Source: Candidatus Heritagella intestinalis (GTDB taxonomy: Bacteria > Bacillota > Clostridia > Oscillospirales > Acutalibacteraceae). From it: 64,000 nt of DNA. Below the pieces are notes generated by a model. The model made no database searches, was not told where the DNA came from, and saw nothing but the letters and a program-made list of their open reading frames with translations. This document shows positions 44,701 to 55,277 of this stretch, in pieces. The stretch covers positions 1 through 64,000 of the forward strand of contig CAJFVO010000008.1 of the NCBI GenBank assembly GCA_904420555.1. Direction: 5' to 3'. The position numbers and the translations under genes were made by a program. Positions within the stretch are counted from its first letter, which is position 1, and every line of letters begins with the position of its first letter.

Positions 44701-45514
44701 TATTGTGCTGAACCCCCTGGGCGTGCCTTCCCGTATGAATATCGGCCAGGTGCTGGAAGTGCATCTGGGCATGGCGGCCAAGGCTCTGGGCTGGAAGATC
44801 ATGACCCCTGTTTTCGACGGCGCTCACGAAGAGGATATCCGGGAGTGCTTTAAGATGGCCGGCATGAGCGAGGACGGCAAGTTCTGGCTCCGGGACGGCC
44901 GTACCGGTGAGTATTTCGACAACCCGGTTACCGTTGGTTATATGTACTATCTGAAGCTCCACCACCTGGTAGACGATAAGATCCACGCCCGTTCCACCGG
45001 CCCCTACTCTCTGGTGACCCAGCAGCCTCTGGGCGGCAAGGCCCAGTTCGGCGGCCAGCGTTTCGGCGAGATGGAAGTGTGGGCCCTGGAAGCCTACGGC
45101 GCGGCTTACACCCTCCAGGAGATCCTGACGGTGAAGTCCGACGACGTGGTGGGCCGTGTGAAGACCTACGAGGCCATTGTCAAGGGCCAGAATATCCCCA
45201 CCCCCGGTGTGCCTGAATCCTTTAAGGTGCTCATTAAGGAGCTCCAGTCCCTGGGTCTGGATATTAAGGTGCTGGATAAGAATAACGAAGAAATCGACCT
45301 GAAACAGAATTTTGACGACGACGATGATATGGGCTTTACCCCGTCGTCCAGCGAGGTGTTTGAAGAGCCCAATGTTGCCGAAGAAGGCGACCTGGATGGC
45401 TACACCATGGAAGATACCGAAGAAGATGACCTGTTCTCGGAAGATGCAGGCATTGGTCTGGACGACCTGTTCGGCGGCAGCGCGGACGAGGATGCCGGCG
45501 ACGAGAATGACTGA
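41786..45514 (+). CDS. rpoB: RNA polymerase beta subunit
   Basis: This 1242-residue beta subunit has the rifampicin region [28 protein letters not shown] and the C-terminal [25 protein letters not shown]. The frame is open from 41696, but the ATG at 41786 gives the usual N-terminus ([20 protein letters not shown]) and has GGAG 11 bases upstream. The rifampicin region shows the usual sensitive residues. The C-terminal tail is long and acidic. It is transcribed from its own promoter with rpoC, not with rplJL. Confidence 0.98.
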   Translation: MVNVKPVQLGKNTRMSFSRIEEVLPMPNLIEVQKNSYQWFLDEGLKEVFRDVSGITDFTGNLVLDFVNYKLDEKPNYSVIECKERDATYAKALRVTARLLNKESGEIKESEVFMGEFPLMTESGTFVINGAERVIVSQLVRSPGVYYKMEYDKTGKELFSATVIPNRGAWLEYENDANDVFYVRIDKNRKIPITVFLRALGLGTDEEIRNYFGLDDRIEATLEKDTTHNMEEGLKEVYRKLRPSEPPTVESAQTHINNLFFDARRYDLSRVGRYKYNKKLNLAGRITDQKLTQPIVNPLTGEVMAEAGEVVSRAKAEEIDDAGVTVAFVEVGEREVKVISNGMVDISKYVNFDAKAECGVKERVRFSVLAEILEECGEDEEALKEAIKARVDDLIPKHIIIDDIFASINYMNCLAMGLGTTDDIDHLGNRRIRSVGELLQNQFRIGFSRLERVIRERMTLQAQDLETLTPKDLINIRPVVAAIKEFFGSSPLSQFMDQNNPLAELTHKRRLSALGPGGLSRDRAGFEVRDVHYSHYGRMCPVETPEGPNIGLISYLATFARINEYGFIEAPFRRIDKENGRVTDEVIYMTADKEDEYIVAQANEPLDENGCFIYPKISGRHRESFVEVDCHKADFMDLSPRMVVSVATAMIPFLENDDTNRALMGANMQRQAVPLLKTEAPIVGTGMEYKAGVDSGACVLAKRGGIVRSVSATEVRVTADNGEVDTYFITKFLRSNQSTCINQVPVVDRGDRVEAGDVIADGPAISNGEIALGKNALIGFMTWEGYNYEDAVLINEKIVRDDVYTSIHIEEYEMEARDTKLGPEEITRDIPNVNEDLLRDLDDRGIIRVGADVRAGDILVGKVTPKGETELTAEERLLRAIFGEKAREVRDTSLRVPHGEYGTVVDVKVFTRENSHDELSPGVNKVVRCYIAQKRKISVGDKMAGRHGNKGVVSRILPMEEMPFLPDGTPLDIVLNPLGVPSRMNIGQVLEVHLGMAAKALGWKIMTPVFDGAHEEDIRECFKMAGMSEDGKFWLRDGRTGEYFDNPVTVGYMYYLKLHHLVDDKIHARSTGPYSLVTQQPLGGKAQFGGQRFGEMEVWALEAYGAAYTLQEILTVKSDDVVGRVKTYEAIVKGQNIPTPGVPESFKVLIKELQSLGLDIKVLDKNNEEIDLKQNFDDDDDMGFTPSSSEVFEEPNVAEEGDLDGYTMEDTEEDDLFSEDAGIGLDDLFGGSADEDAGDEND

Positions 45515-45531
45515 GAGTAGGGGGTTGAACG

Positions 45532-48500
45532 ATGGAATTTAACGTGTTTGAATCGATTAAAATCGGTCTGGCTTCCCCTGACCAGATCCGTGAGTGGTCT
45601 CACGGTGAGGTCAAGAAGCCGGAAACCATTAACTACCGTACCCTGAAGCCGGAGCGGGACGGCCTGTTCTGCGAGCGCATTTTTGGGCCTACCAAGGACT
45701 GGGAGTGCCACTGCGGAAAGTACAAGCGCATCCGCTATAAAGGCAAGGTCTGCGACCGCTGCGGCGTGGAAGTGACCCGCAGCAAGGTCCGCCGGGAGCG
45801 CATGGGCCACATTGAGCTGGCCGCCCCGGTTTCCCACATTTGGTACTTTAAGGGCATCCCCTCCCGGATGGGCCTGGTGCTGGATATTTCCCCCCGGATG
45901 CTGGAAAAGGTGCTCTACTTTGCCCTGTACATTGTAACGGACCCCGGCGACGTTCGGGAGCTCTCCAAGATGCAGTTCCTGGATGAAAAGGAATACCAGC
46001 ACATGTACGAAAAGTATGGCGACGCCTTTAAGGCCGCCATGGGCGCAGAGGCTATTAAAGATTTGCTGGCGGAAATTGACCTGGAGAAGCTCTCCACCCA
46101 GCTCAAGGAAGAGCTGGAAACTGCTTCCGGCCAGAAGCGGGTGCGCCTGCTCAAGCGCCTGGAAGCGGTAGAGGCCTTCCGCCTGTCCGGAAACCGTCCG
46201 GAGTGGATGATTCTGGACGTCATCCCGGTGATTCCCCCGGATATCCGCCCCATGGTGCAGCTGGACGGCGGTCGCTTTGCCACCTCTGACCTGAACGATC
46301 TGTATCGCCGGGTCATCAACCGCAATAACCGCCTGAAGCGTTTGCTGGAGCTGGGCGCTCCGGACATTATCGTCCGCAACGAGAAGCGCATGCTCCAGGA
46401 AGCAGTGGACGCCCTCATCGACAACGGCCGCCGCGGCCGCCCGGTGACCGGCCCCAACAACCGTCCCCTGAAGTCCCTGTCCGATATGCTCAAGGGCAAG
46501 CAGGGCCGCTTCCGTCAGAACCTGCTGGGCAAGCGCGTGGACTATTCCGGCCGTTCCGTTATCGTGGTAGGCCCTGAGCTGAAGATGTATCAGTGCGGCC
46601 TGCCCAAGGAGATGGCTTTGGAGCTGTTTAAGCCCTTTGTCATGAAGCGCCTGGTGGAAACCGGCGCCGCCGGCAACATTAAGGCTGCCCGTAAGGCAGT
46701 AGAGCGCGCCAAGCCCGAGGTTTGGGATGCGCTGGAAATCGTCATTAAAAACCACCCGGTGCTGCTGAACCGCGCACCTACCCTGCACCGTCTGGGCATC
46801 CAGGCCTTTGAGCCGGTGCTGGTGGAGGGCCGCGCTCTGAAGCTGCACCCCCTGGTGTGTACTGCATACAACGCTGACTTTGACGGCGACCAGATGGCCG
46901 TCCACGTGCCCCTGTCCGCCGAGGCCCAGGCAGAAGCCCGCTTCCTGATGCTGGCCGCTAACAACCTCCTCAAGCCCTCCGATGGCCGTCCGGTTACGGT
47001 TCCCACTCAGGACATGGTGCTGGGTTCCTACTACCTGACCATGGACAAAGAAGGGGAGAAGGGCGAAGGCAAGGCTTTCCGTGACGTAGACGAGGCCCTG
47101 ATGGCCTATGACGCCCATATTGTCACCCTCCACGCCAAGATCAAGGTCCGCCGGGAGGCGGAATTCAATGGGGAAAAGGTTTCCGCTTTGGTGGAGACCA
47201 CCGTGGGCCGGATTATTTTCAACCGTCCTATTCCTCAGGATCTGGGATATGTGGACCGCACCGATCCCAACGAGCGCATGAAGTTTGAAATTGACTTCCT
47301 GGTGGGCAAGAAGCAGCTGGGCAAGATCATCGAAAAGTGCATCAAGGTACACGGCACCGCCATTACCTCCGAGGTGCTGGATGAAATCAAGGCCCAGGGC
47401 TATAAGTACTCCACTATCGGCGCTATTACCGTGGCCGTTTGCGACGCCACCATCCCGCCCCAGAAGAAGCAGATCATCGCCGATGCGGAAGCCAAGATCG
47501 ACGAGATCAGCGACGAGTTCAACGAGGGCCTCCTCTCCGAGGAAGAGCGTTCCGGCGCGGTTATCCGCACCTGGGAGCAGGCCACCAACGATGTGACCTC
47601 CGCCCTGCAGAAGGGCCTGGACCGCAACAACCCCATCTTCATGATGGCGGACTCCGGCGCTCGTGGTTCTATGAGCCAGATTCGTCAGCTGGCCGGTATG
47701 CGCGGCCTGATTGCCAACACCTCCGGTAAGGTTATCGAAATTCCCATTCGCGCCAACTATCGTGAGGGCCTGAACATTTTGGAATACTTCATTTCTTCCC
47801 GCGGCGCCCGAAAGGGCCTGGCAGATACCGCTCTGCGTACCGCTGACTCCGGTTATCTGACCCGCCGTCTGGTGGACGTTTCTCAGGAAGTGATCATCCG
47901 GGAGGATGACTGCGGCGCCACCGACGGCCTGGAGGTCTTCGACATTAAGGAAGGCAGCGAGGCGATCGAGAGCATGCACGAGCGTCTCATCGGCCGTTAT
48001 CTGGTGGAAGATTTTGTGGATGAGGAAACCGGCGAGGTGCTGGTGTCCAAGGATAAGATGATGGATGACCATGACGCCGATATTATCGTGGGTCACGGCG
48101 TGGAGAGCATCAAGATCCGCTCCATCCTGAACTGCCGCGCCAAGCACGGCGTGTGCAAAAAGTGCTACGGCTCCGACCTGGCTACCGGCAAGCCCGTTTC
48201 TGTGGGCGAGGCCGTGGGCATCATCGCCGCCCAGTCTATCGGTGAGCCCGGCACCCAGCTGACCATGCGTACCTTCCATACCGGCGGCGTGGCCAGCGCC
48301 GAAGATATTACACAGGGTCTTCCCCGCGTGGAAGAACTGTTTGAGGGCCGCAAGCCCAAGCATCTGGCAATCCTGGCGGAAATCGATGGCGAAATCTCCT
48401 TTGAAGAAGTCAAGAAGAATCGCCATGTAGTGATTACCCGCGAGGATGGGGAGCAGCGTTCCTACCTGATTCCCTTTGGTTCCCGCATCAGTGTCAAGGA

Positions 48501-49071
48501 GGGCCAGAAGGTGAAGGCCGGTACCCGGCTCACCGAAGGCTCTGTGAACCCCCACGATGTGCTGGCCATCAGCGGTACCCACGCCGTGCAGGACTACCTC
48601 ATTGAGGAAGTGCAGCGAGTATACCGGATGCAGGGCGTTGATATCAACGATAAGCATATCGAGGTTATCGTTCGCCAGATGATGCGCAAGGTCCGCGTGG
48701 AAGACGCCGGCGATACGGAGTTGCTGGCCAACTCCCTGGTGGATAAGACCGAGTTTGAGACGGCCAACGAAGACATTGCGGCCCGCCGCGCTGCCGGCGA
48801 GGTCGATCTGCAGGAGGCCACCTGCACCCCGGTGCTGCTGGGTATCACCAAGGCTTCTCTGGCAACGGACTCCTTCCTGTCCGCCGCATCCTTCCAGGAG
48901 ACCACCCGCGTGCTTACCGAAGCCGCTATCAAGGGTAAGGTGGACCCGCTGCTGGGCCTGAAGGAGAACGTTATCATCGGCAAGCTGGTGCCTGCTGGAA
49001 CCGGCATGCGGTGCTATCGTAATGTTTCCGTAAAATCTGCAGATGAGGGCTTGACAAACGAAGTCCAGTGA
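45532..49071 (+). CDS. rpoC: RNA polymerase beta' subunit
   Basis: This 1179-residue beta' subunit has the N-terminal zinc ribbon ([20 protein letters not shown]), the catalytic [15 protein letters not shown] and the trigger-loop region [22 protein letters not shown] segment at about 47696-47750. It follows rpoB by 17 bases behind GGGGGTTGA. Confidence 0.98.
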   Translation: MEFNVFESIKIGLASPDQIREWSHGEVKKPETINYRTLKPERDGLFCERIFGPTKDWECHCGKYKRIRYKGKVCDRCGVEVTRSKVRRERMGHIELAAPVSHIWYFKGIPSRMGLVLDISPRMLEKVLYFALYIVTDPGDVRELSKMQFLDEKEYQHMYEKYGDAFKAAMGAEAIKDLLAEIDLEKLSTQLKEELETASGQKRVRLLKRLEAVEAFRLSGNRPEWMILDVIPVIPPDIRPMVQLDGGRFATSDLNDLYRRVINRNNRLKRLLELGAPDIIVRNEKRMLQEAVDALIDNGRRGRPVTGPNNRPLKSLSDMLKGKQGRFRQNLLGKRVDYSGRSVIVVGPELKMYQCGLPKEMALELFKPFVMKRLVETGAAGNIKAARKAVERAKPEVWDALEIVIKNHPVLLNRAPTLHRLGIQAFEPVLVEGRALKLHPLVCTAYNADFDGDQMAVHVPLSAEAQAEARFLMLAANNLLKPSDGRPVTVPTQDMVLGSYYLTMDKEGEKGEGKAFRDVDEALMAYDAHIVTLHAKIKVRREAEFNGEKVSALVETTVGRIIFNRPIPQDLGYVDRTDPNERMKFEIDFLVGKKQLGKIIEKCIKVHGTAITSEVLDEIKAQGYKYSTIGAITVAVCDATIPPQKKQIIADAEAKIDEISDEFNEGLLSEEERSGAVIRTWEQATNDVTSALQKGLDRNNPIFMMADSGARGSMSQIRQLAGMRGLIANTSGKVIEIPIRANYREGLNILEYFISSRGARKGLADTALRTADSGYLTRRLVDVSQEVIIREDDCGATDGLEVFDIKEGSEAIESMHERLIGRYLVEDFVDEETGEVLVSKDKMMDDHDADIIVGHGVESIKIRSILNCRAKHGVCKKCYGSDLATGKPVSVGEAVGIIAAQSIGEPGTQLTMRTFHTGGVASAEDITQGLPRVEELFEGRKPKHLAILAEIDGEISFEEVKKNRHVVITREDGEQRSYLIPFGSRISVKEGQKVKAGTRLTEGSVNPHDVLAISGTHAVQDYLIEEVQRVYRMQGVDINDKHIEVIVRQMMRKVRVEDAGDTELLANSLVDKTEFETANEDIAARRAAGEVDLQEATCTPVLLGITKASLATDSFLSAASFQETTRVLTEAAIKGKVDPLLGLKENVIIGKLVPAGTGMRCYRNVSVKSADEGLTNEVQ

Positions 49072-49106
49072 GTTTATAATAACAAATTGTGATGGTCTGA
49101 CGGTAT

Positions 49107-49133
49107 CCTGTCCGGAAACTTCTTCCGGACAGG
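49107..49133 (+). terminator. Hairpin after rpoC
   Basis: A perfect 11-bp stem (CCTGTCCGGAA/TTCCGGACAGG) has no following T-run. It may be an attenuator or processing site between rpoC and the str operon rather than a full terminator. Confidence 0.45.
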
Positions 49134-49265
49134 TACTGTACTGTATAAGATGACTTTCACACTTGTATAGAATCGCAGAATTCTGTGCAGATTTCTTTTG
49201 GTGGTAAATCGCAGAGGTTGTCCTCTCCGGTTTTCACATATAAAATTTCAGTGAGGAGGTGTCAT

Positions 49266-49691
49266 ATGCCCACTTTTAATCAGCTGGTTCACACCGGTCG
49301 TCAGGTTGCCGAGAAGAAGGCCAAGGCTCCCGCACTGCTGAAGGGTTGGAACTCCAAGAAGCGCGTTGCGATCGATCAGGATTCTCCCCAAAAGCGCGGT
49401 GTGTGCACGTCTGTAAAGACTGCCACCCCGAAGAAGCCTAACTCTGCTCTGCGTAAGATTGCTAGAGTCCGGCTCTCCAACGGCATCGAGGTCAGCGCCT
49501 ATATCCCCGGCGTAGGCCACAACCTGCAGGAGCACAGCGTCGTGATGATTCGCGGCGGCCGTGTTAAGGACCTGCCTGGCGTGCGTTACCACATTATCCG
49601 TGGTACCCTGGACGCCCAAGGCGTTGCCAAGCGTATGCAGGCCCGTTCCAAGTACGGTGCCAAGCGCCCCAAGGCTGGCGCTAAGAAGTAA
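49266..49691 (+). CDS. rpsL: 30S ribosomal protein S12
   Basis: This 141-residue S12 has the conserved decoding-site motifs [15 protein letters not shown] and [14 protein letters not shown], including the lysine at which streptomycin resistance arises. The ATG at 49266 follows GAGGAGGTGTC. The longer frame to 49185 is leader sequence. It is the first gene of the str operon, with no L7Ae-type gene between rpoC and rpsL. Confidence 0.97.
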   Translation: MPTFNQLVHTGRQVAEKKAKAPALLKGWNSKKRVAIDQDSPQKRGVCTSVKTATPKKPNSALRKIARVRLSNGIEVSAYIPGVGHNLQEHSVVMIRGGRVKDLPGVRYHIIRGTLDAQGVAKRMQARSKYGAKRPKAGAKK

Positions 49692-49767
49692 TTCGATAAA
49701 GGGATTGCTTCTATCTAACTAACTTGACAGAATTCGTGGCTCCCGCACGGGACAACCTACCTGTGCG

Positions 49768-49794
49768 GAGGCGTTTGTAATAGAACGCCTCTTT
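49768..49794 (+). promoter_or_regulatory. Hairpin with short T-run between rpsL and rpsG
   Basis: GAGGCGTT and AACGCCTC form a perfect 8-bp stem followed by TTT. A perfect 12-base palindrome TATGATATCATA lies downstream just before the rpsG ribosome site. The 167-base rpsL-rpsG gap probably holds an attenuator or an S7-type autoregulatory site (inference). Confidence 0.4.
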
Positions 49795-49858
49795 GGCCAA
49801 CGGAAGTTTGTCGCTTTCGAGTACCTATGATATCATACTATGTGAAGGAGGGAAGAAT

Positions 49859-50329
49859 ATGCCGAGAAGAGGCAATATCGCAAAACGTGACGTTTTGCCC
49901 GATCCGCTTTACAACTCCAAGCTGGTCACCCGTCTGGTGAACAACATCATGTATGACGGCAAGAAGGGCGTGGCCCAGAAGATCGTTTACGGTGCATTTG
50001 ACATCGTGGCTGAGAAGACCGGCAAGGATCCCCTCGAGGTGTTTGAGCAGGCAATGGAAAATGTAATGCCCAGCCTCGAAGTCAAGGCCCGCCGTGTTGG
50101 CGGTGCCACCTACCAGGTGCCTATGGAGGTCCGCCCCGAGAGACGGCAGACCCTGGGCCTGCGCTGGATCTCCACCTACTCCAGACAGCGTTCCGAAAAG
50201 ACCATGAAGGAGCGTCTGGCCGGAGAGATCCTTGATGCTGTAAACGGCGCCGGCGGCGCTGCCAAGAAGCGCGACGATACGCACAAGATGGCAGAGGCCA
50301 ACAAGGCATTCGCACACTACAGATGGTAA
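49859..50329 (+). CDS. rpsG: 30S ribosomal protein S7
   Basis: This 156-residue S7 has [16 protein letters not shown], the primary 16S-binding region, and the C-terminal [16 protein letters not shown]. The ATG at 49859 follows GAAGGAGGGA. Confidence 0.97.
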   Translation: MPRRGNIAKRDVLPDPLYNSKLVTRLVNNIMYDGKKGVAQKIVYGAFDIVAEKTGKDPLEVFEQAMENVMPSLEVKARRVGGATYQVPMEVRPERRQTLGLRWISTYSRQRSEKTMKERLAGEILDAVNGAGGAAKKRDDTHKMAEANKAFAHYRW

Positions 50330-50423
50330 TGTGTTGGGTGCCGCAAGCAGGTGCCCAGGGGCCTTTGGCCCGGATGTTTTGAACCCCCGCACGTTTATGT
50401 TTCTATGATTAAGGAGGAAACCC

Positions 50424-52505
50424 ATGCCAAGGCAGGTATCACTTGAATTAACCCGCAATATCGGCATTATGGCTCACATCGATGCCGGTAAGACCACTAC
50501 CACAGAACGTATTCTGTACTACACCGGCGTGAACCACAAGATTGGTGAGACCCACGACGGTACTGCAACCATGGACTGGATGGCCCAGGAGCAGGAAAGA
50601 GGTATTACTATTACCTCTGCCGCTACGACCTGCTTTTGGAAGGGCCACCGCATTAACATCATCGACACCCCCGGCCACGTGGACTTCACCGTGGAAGTGG
50701 AGCGCTCCCTGCGCGTGCTGGACGGTTCTGTAACCGTTTTCTGCGCAAAGGGCGGCGTTGAGCCCCAGTCCGAGACTGTGTGGCGTCAGGCGGAGGAATA
50801 TAAGGTTCCCCGTATGGCCTACGTCAACAAGATGGACATCATGGGCGCCGATTTCTATCGCGTGGTGCAGATGATGAAGGATCGCCTCAAGTGCAACGCT
50901 GTTCCGATCCAGCTGCCCATCGGCTCTGAGGACACCTTTAAGGGCATTATCGACCTGGTGACCATGAAGGCCGAGATCTACTATGATGATCTGGGCAAGG
51001 ATGTCCGCGAGGAGGATATCCCCGAGGACATGAGAGAGCTGGCTGAGAAGTATCACACCGAACTGGTGGAGCACGTAGCCGAGCAGGACGATGAGCTGTT
51101 TGAGAAATATCTGGGCGGCGAGGAGCTGACCGTGGAGGAGATCAAGACCTGCATCCGCAAGTCCACAATCGCCAACCACATGGTTCCCGTAACCTGCGGT
51201 ACTTCTTACAGAAACAAGGGCGTACAGCCCCTGCTGAACGCCATTATCGATTATATGCCCGCCCCCACGGATGTTCCCGACATTAAGGGTGTGAACCCCG
51301 ACACCGGGGAAGAGGAGAGCCGTCCTTCTGACGATAACGCTCCCTTCGCTGCGCTGGCCTTTAAGATTGCCACCGACCCCTTTGTTGGTAAGCTGTGCTT
51401 CTTCCGCGTGTACTCCGGTACCGTGGACGCCGGTTCCACTGTCTACAACTCCGTGAAGGACAACAACGAGCGTATGGGCCGCATCCTGCAGATGCACGCC
51501 AATCACCGCCAGGATATCGAAAAGGTGTATGCCGGCGATATCGCCGCCGCTGTGGGTCTGAAGAATACCACTACCGGCGACACCCTGTGCGATGAGAAGC
51601 ACCCCATCATCCTGGAATCCATGGAGTTCCCGGAGCCTGTTATCCGGGTCGCCATCGAGCCTAAGACCAAGGCCGGCCAGGAGAAGATGGGTATCGCTCT
51701 GGCCAAGCTGGCAGAAGAAGACCCCACCTTCAAGGCTTATACCGATGAAGAGACCGGTCAGACCATTATCGCTGGTATGGGCGAGCTCCACTTGGAAATC
51801 ATCGTGGACCGTCTGCTCCGCGAATTCCGCGTGGAAGCCAACGTTGGTAAGCCCCAGGTTGCCTATAAGGAGACCATCCGCAAGCTGGCCGACGTGGATC
51901 ACAAGTATGCCCGCCAGTCTGGTGGTAAGGGCCAGTATGGTCACGTTAAGATTAAGATTGAGCCCAACCCCGGCAAGGGTTATGAGTTCGTCAACGCTAT
52001 CGTTGGCGGCGCTATCCCCAAGGAGTATATCCCTGCAGTTGACCAAGGTATCCAGGGCGCTATGCAGTCCGGTGTTCTCGCTGGCTACAACGTAGTGGAT
52101 GTCAAGGTCACCCTGTATGACGGCTCTTATCATGAGGTTGACTCCTCTGAAATGGCATTTAAGATCGCCGCTTCCATGGCCTTCAAGGAGGCTATGAAGA
52201 AGGCAGATCCGGTGCTGCTGGAGCCCATCATGAAGGTAGTTGTGATTGTGCCTGACGAGTACATGGGCGACGTTATCGGCGACCTGAACTCCCGTCGCGG
52301 CATGATCCTGGGCATGGATGCCGTTCCCGGCGCCCAGCAGATCAACTCCGAGGTTCCCCTGTCCGAGATGTTCGGCTATGCAACGGATATGCGCTCTAAG
52401 ACCCAGGGCCGCGGCCAGTACACCATGGAACCCGCCCATTATGCAGAGGTTCCCAAGTCGGTTGCTGAGACCGTTATTGCTGCTCGCGGAAAAAAGAGCG
52501 AATAA
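50424..52505 (+). CDS. fusA: Elongation factor G
   Basis: This 693-residue translocation GTPase has the P-loop [15 protein letters not shown], switch [29 protein letters not shown] and NKMD, then domains II-V. TTAAGGAGG precedes the start. It is in the str operon after rpsG. Confidence 0.98.
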   Translation: MPRQVSLELTRNIGIMAHIDAGKTTTTERILYYTGVNHKIGETHDGTATMDWMAQEQERGITITSAATTCFWKGHRINIIDTPGHVDFTVEVERSLRVLDGSVTVFCAKGGVEPQSETVWRQAEEYKVPRMAYVNKMDIMGADFYRVVQMMKDRLKCNAVPIQLPIGSEDTFKGIIDLVTMKAEIYYDDLGKDVREEDIPEDMRELAEKYHTELVEHVAEQDDELFEKYLGGEELTVEEIKTCIRKSTIANHMVPVTCGTSYRNKGVQPLLNAIIDYMPAPTDVPDIKGVNPDTGEEESRPSDDNAPFAALAFKIATDPFVGKLCFFRVYSGTVDAGSTVYNSVKDNNERMGRILQMHANHRQDIEKVYAGDIAAAVGLKNTTTGDTLCDEKHPIILESMEFPEPVIRVAIEPKTKAGQEKMGIALAKLAEEDPTFKAYTDEETGQTIIAGMGELHLEIIVDRLLREFRVEANVGKPQVAYKETIRKLADVDHKYARQSGGKGQYGHVKIKIEPNPGKGYEFVNAIVGGAIPKEYIPAVDQGIQGAMQSGVLAGYNVVDVKVTLYDGSYHEVDSSEMAFKIAASMAFKEAMKKADPVLLEPIMKVVVIVPDEYMGDVIGDLNSRRGMILGMDAVPGAQQINSEVPLSEMFGYATDMRSKTQGRGQYTMEPAHYAEVPKSVAETVIAARGKKSE

Positions 52506-52518
52506 TTGCAGATTACCC

Positions 52519-52547
52519 TTGATTTTTCAAGTTGTAATTGTTAAAAT
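52519..52547 (+). promoter_or_regulatory. Possible tuf-specific promoter
   Basis: TTGATT (52519-52524), a 17-base spacer and TAAAAT (52542-52547) in the fusA-tuf gap could give extra tuf transcription. Confidence 0.4.
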
Positions 52548-52588
52548 TGACTTACTGAATTTCTTATCAAAAAAGGAGGAAGTTTCCA

Positions 52589-53791
52589 ATGGCAAAGGAA
52601 AAGTTTGAAAGAAACAAACCCCATGTAAACATTGGTACTATCGGCCACGTTGACCATGGCAAGACCACCCTGACCGCTGCTATCACCAAGGTGCTGAACC
52701 TGGAGGGCGACGCAGAGTTCGTGGATTATGCCAACATCGACAAGGCTCCCGAAGAGAGAGAGCGCGGCATTACCATTAACACCGCTCACGTTGAGTATCA
52801 GACTGAAAAGCGTCACTATGCACACGTTGACTGCCCCGGCCACGCTGACTATGTGAAGAACATGATCACCGGTGCTGCGCAGATGGACGGCGCTATCCTG
52901 GTTGTGTCTGCTGCTGACGGCCCCATGCCCCAGACCAGAGAGCACATCCTGCTGTCCCGTCAGGTGGGCGTGCCCTACATCGTTGTCTTCATGAACAAGT
53001 GCGATCAGGTTGACGACGAGGAACTGCTGGACCTGGTAGAGATGGAGATCCGCGACCTGCTGAACGAGTATGAGTTCCCGGGCGACGACACCCCCATCAT
53101 CCGTGGTTCCGCTCTGGTTGCTCTGGAGTCCGATTCCAAGGATCCCAATGCTCCCGAGTACAAGTGCATTCATGAGCTCATGGACGCTGTTGATGAGTAT
53201 ATCCCCACCCCCGAGCGTAAGGCTGACCTGCCCTTCCTGATGCCCGTTGAGGACGTGTTCACCATCACCGGCCGCGGCACCGTGGCTACCGGTAGAGTGG
53301 AGCGCGGCCAGCTGAAGCTGTCCGAGGAAGTGGAGATCGTTGGTCTGTCCGACGAGCGCCGCAAGACCGTTGTTACCGGTATCGAGATGTTCCGCAAGCT
53401 GCTGGACTATGCCGAGGCTGGCGACAACATCGGCGCCCTGCTCCGTGGTATCCAGAGAAATGAGATCGAGCGCGGCCAGGTTCTGGCAAAGCCCGGCACC
53501 ATTCATCCCCACACCAAGTTCAAGGGCCAGGTTTATGTTCTGACCAAGGACGAGGGTGGCCGTCATACCCCCTTCTTCAACAACTATCGTCCCCAGTTCT
53601 ACTTCCGTACCACCGACGTGACCGGCGTGATCTCCCTGCCCGAGGGCACCGAGATGTGCATGCCCGGCGACAACGTTGTCATGGACGTTGAGCTGATCAC
53701 CCCCATCGCTATCGAAGAGGGCCTGCGTTTCGCTATCCGCGAGGGTGGCCGCACTGTTGGTTCCGGCGTTGTTACCGGCATTAACGAATAA
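52589..53791 (+). CDS. tuf: Elongation factor Tu
   Basis: This 400-residue GTPase delivers aminoacyl-tRNA. P-loop [10 protein letters not shown], switch [26 protein letters not shown] and NKCDQVDD are all present. AAAAAGGAGGAAG precedes the start. It is the last gene of the str operon. Confidence 0.98.
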   Translation: MAKEKFERNKPHVNIGTIGHVDHGKTTLTAAITKVLNLEGDAEFVDYANIDKAPEERERGITINTAHVEYQTEKRHYAHVDCPGHADYVKNMITGAAQMDGAILVVSAADGPMPQTREHILLSRQVGVPYIVVFMNKCDQVDDEELLDLVEMEIRDLLNEYEFPGDDTPIIRGSALVALESDSKDPNAPEYKCIHELMDAVDEYIPTPERKADLPFLMPVEDVFTITGRGTVATGRVERGQLKLSEEVEIVGLSDERRKTVVTGIEMFRKLLDYAEAGDNIGALLRGIQRNEIERGQVLAKPGTIHPHTKFKGQVYVLTKDEGGRHTPFFNNYRPQFYFRTTDVTGVISLPEGTEMCMPGDNVVMDVELITPIAIEEGLRFAIREGGRTVGSGVVTGINE

Positions 53792-53806
53792 TTTGCCTTT
53801 TTCAGT

Positions 53807-53836
53807 CCCCGGTTCCCCTGGAGCCGGGGATTTTTC
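53807..53836 (+). terminator. tuf terminator
   Basis: A 10-bp stem (CCCCGGTTCC/GGAGCCGGGG) is followed by ATTTTTC. Confidence 0.85.
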
Positions 53837-53861
53837 TTTTAAATTTTTTGCCGTCTGCCTA

Positions 53862-53889
53862 TTGACATTTTCCGCATTTCTGATATAAT
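53862..53889 (+). promoter_or_regulatory. tRNA-Gln promoter
   Basis: TTGACA (53862-53867), a 16-base spacer and TATAAT (53884-53889): both hexamers match consensus, 20 bases before the tRNA. Confidence 0.75.
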
Positions 53890-53908
53890 AAGAAAGCTGT
53901 GAAAATGA

Positions 53909-53982
53909 TGCGGTATTGTGTAAGGGTAGCACGGCAGACTCTGACTCTGTTTGTCTGGGTTCAAATCCTAGTACCGCAGCCA
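53909..53982 (+). tRNA. tRNA-Gln (anticodon CTG)
   Basis: A cloverleaf can be drawn by hand: acceptor TGCGGTA with TACCGCA, short D arm with AAGGGTA loop, anticodon stem GCAGA/TCTGT with loop CTCTGAC (anticodon CTG, reads CAG), T arm CTGGG/CCTAG with TTCAAAT, and an encoded CCA end. It has its own promoter and terminator. Confidence 0.92.
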
Positions 53983-53987
53983 GTAAA

Positions 53988-54028
53988 GAAGGACCCCGGC
54001 ATGTTTTTGTCGGGGTCCTTCCTTTTTT
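53988..54028 (+). terminator. Terminator after tRNA-Gln
   Basis: A perfect 11-bp stem (GAAGGACCCCG/CGGGGTCCTTC) is followed by CTTTTTT. Confidence 0.88.
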
Positions 54029-54119
54029 GTCAAAAGGTGTTTTTCCGCAAGTTGGGTTTGCGGAAAGGAATTATTCTATAGGAATCTCAAATGATGACCA
54101 GGGATGGAGGCTGAAACGT

Positions 54120-55061
54120 ATGAAGGCAAAAATTTTTATTGACGGCAGCGAGGGTACCACCGGCCTGCGGATCCACGAGCGGTTTCAGGGCCGGGAGGAC
54201 ATTGAACTGCTGACCATTGCGCCGGAGCTTCGCAAAGACCCGCAGGAGCGAAAGAGACTGATCAATGCTTCGGATTTCACTTTTCTCTGCCTGCCGGACG
54301 CAGCGGCCCGGGAAGCAGTTTCTATGATTGAAAACGACCATGTCCGGATTATTGATCCCTCTACTGCCCATCGCACAGAGCCGGGCTGGGCTTACGGTTT
54401 CCCGGAGCTTTCCACCAATCATCGCCAGGCAGTGGAAACCGGCAAACGCGTTGCCGTGCCCGGATGCCACGCGACGGGCTTTATTTCCCTGGTGTATCCT
54501 CTCATCGCCCACGGTGTACTGCCGGCAGATACCCCTGTGAGCTGTTTTTCCCTGACAGGCTACAGCGGCGGCGGAAAAAAGATGATCGCCGACTATGAAG
54601 GGGAGGGCCGCTCCCCGGAGCTGGACGCGCCTCGAATCTATGGCCTGGGACAGCAGCATAAGCATTTGAAGGAAATGCAGGCCATTACCGGCCTGGAAAA
54701 GCCCCCGATCTTTTCTCCCATTGTGGCGGATTACTACAGCGGGATGCTGGTTTCCCTGCCCCTCTTTGGAGAGATGCTGAAGGGGGCCCCTTCCATGAAG
54801 GCGGTGTGGGAACTGCTGGCTGCGCACTACGCCGGGCAGAAGTTTGTCAAAGTGCTGCCTCTGGGTGCAGAGGGCTCCGGGATGCTCAGCGGCAACCGCC
54901 GTTCCGGCTGGGATGGCCTGGAGATTTTCGTCACCGGCAATGACCAGCGCATGGTCCTTTCCGCCTCTTTTGACAACCTGGGCAAGGGCGCTTCCGGCGC
55001 GGCGGTGCAGTGCCTGAACCTGATGATGGGATGCCCGGAGGAGACGGGTTTGGCCCTGTAA
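54120..55061 (+). CDS. argC: N-acetyl-gamma-glutamyl-phosphate reductase (short type)
   Basis: This 313-residue enzyme carries out the third step of arginine synthesis, NADPH reduction of N-acetylglutamyl phosphate. The N-terminal nucleotide-binding motif is IFIDGSEGTTGLRI, and the catalytic cysteine lies in VAVPGCHATGF. Length fits the type 2 ArgC group. The frame is open back through the tRNA, but the ATG at 54120 has GGAGG 9 bases upstream. No other arginine genes are nearby. Confidence 0.92.
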   Translation: MKAKIFIDGSEGTTGLRIHERFQGREDIELLTIAPELRKDPQERKRLINASDFTFLCLPDAAAREAVSMIENDHVRIIDPSTAHRTEPGWAYGFPELSTNHRQAVETGKRVAVPGCHATGFISLVYPLIAHGVLPADTPVSCFSLTGYSGGGKKMIADYEGEGRSPELDAPRIYGLGQQHKHLKEMQAITGLEKPPIFSPIVADYYSGMLVSLPLFGEMLKGAPSMKAVWELLAAHYAGQKFVKVLPLGAEGSGMLSGNRRSGWDGLEIFVTGNDQRMVLSASFDNLGKGASGAAVQCLNLMMGCPEETGLAL

Positions 55062-55117
55062 ACGGCTGAAAAAGAGGAATTTTTTGCGTTTTTCGCTTCT
55101 TGTTCACAGATAATATC

Positions 55118-55147
55118 TTGAAGGAATGAAAGGGAAAAGGGTATAAT
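55118..55147 (+). promoter_or_regulatory. Promoter of the glycosyltransferase gene
   Basis: TTGAAG (55118-55123), an 18-base spacer and TATAAT (55142-55147). Confidence 0.5.
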
Positions 55148-55159
55148 AAATAAAGCCGA

Positions 55160-55252
55160 TGGCCGGGGCCTGTTTTGGAAGGCGGAACTTTCCAGCAGGC
55201 GCGCAATTTGGGCTTAACAATCTTGGGGCTTAGTAAGCCCTTCCAAATTCTG
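55160..55252 (+). promoter_or_regulatory. Structured leader upstream of the glycosyltransferase
   Basis: The leader of about 120 bases can fold into two hairpins: GCCTG/CAGGC with an inner GGAA/TTCC (55168-55200), and AATTTGG/CCAAATT (55205-55249). Within the second, two copies of GGGCTTA (55210, 55226) compete for one TAAGCCC (55234). Alternative pairing hints at an RNA switch, but I recognise no known class. Confidence 0.35.
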
Positions 55253-55277
55253 CAATAAAAAGGAATGAGCATGCTTT

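Noticed and set aside
41705..48657. Two frames of more than 1000 codons antisense to rpoB and rpoC
   Set aside because: Shadow frames of highly biased genes; the translated sequences are low-complexity His/Val/Gly-rich.
53909..53990. tRNA-Gln as an integration (att) site
   Set aside because: No integrase gene or repeated tRNA 3' end lies nearby.
53916..54119. Extended argC start running through the tRNA gene
   Set aside because: The upstream part encodes tRNA-Gln and a terminator; the ATG at 54120 has a proper ribosome site.
53983..54119. T-box leader upstream of argC
   Set aside because: The stretch is too short and is a simple terminator followed by a ribosome site; no T-box consensus is seen.
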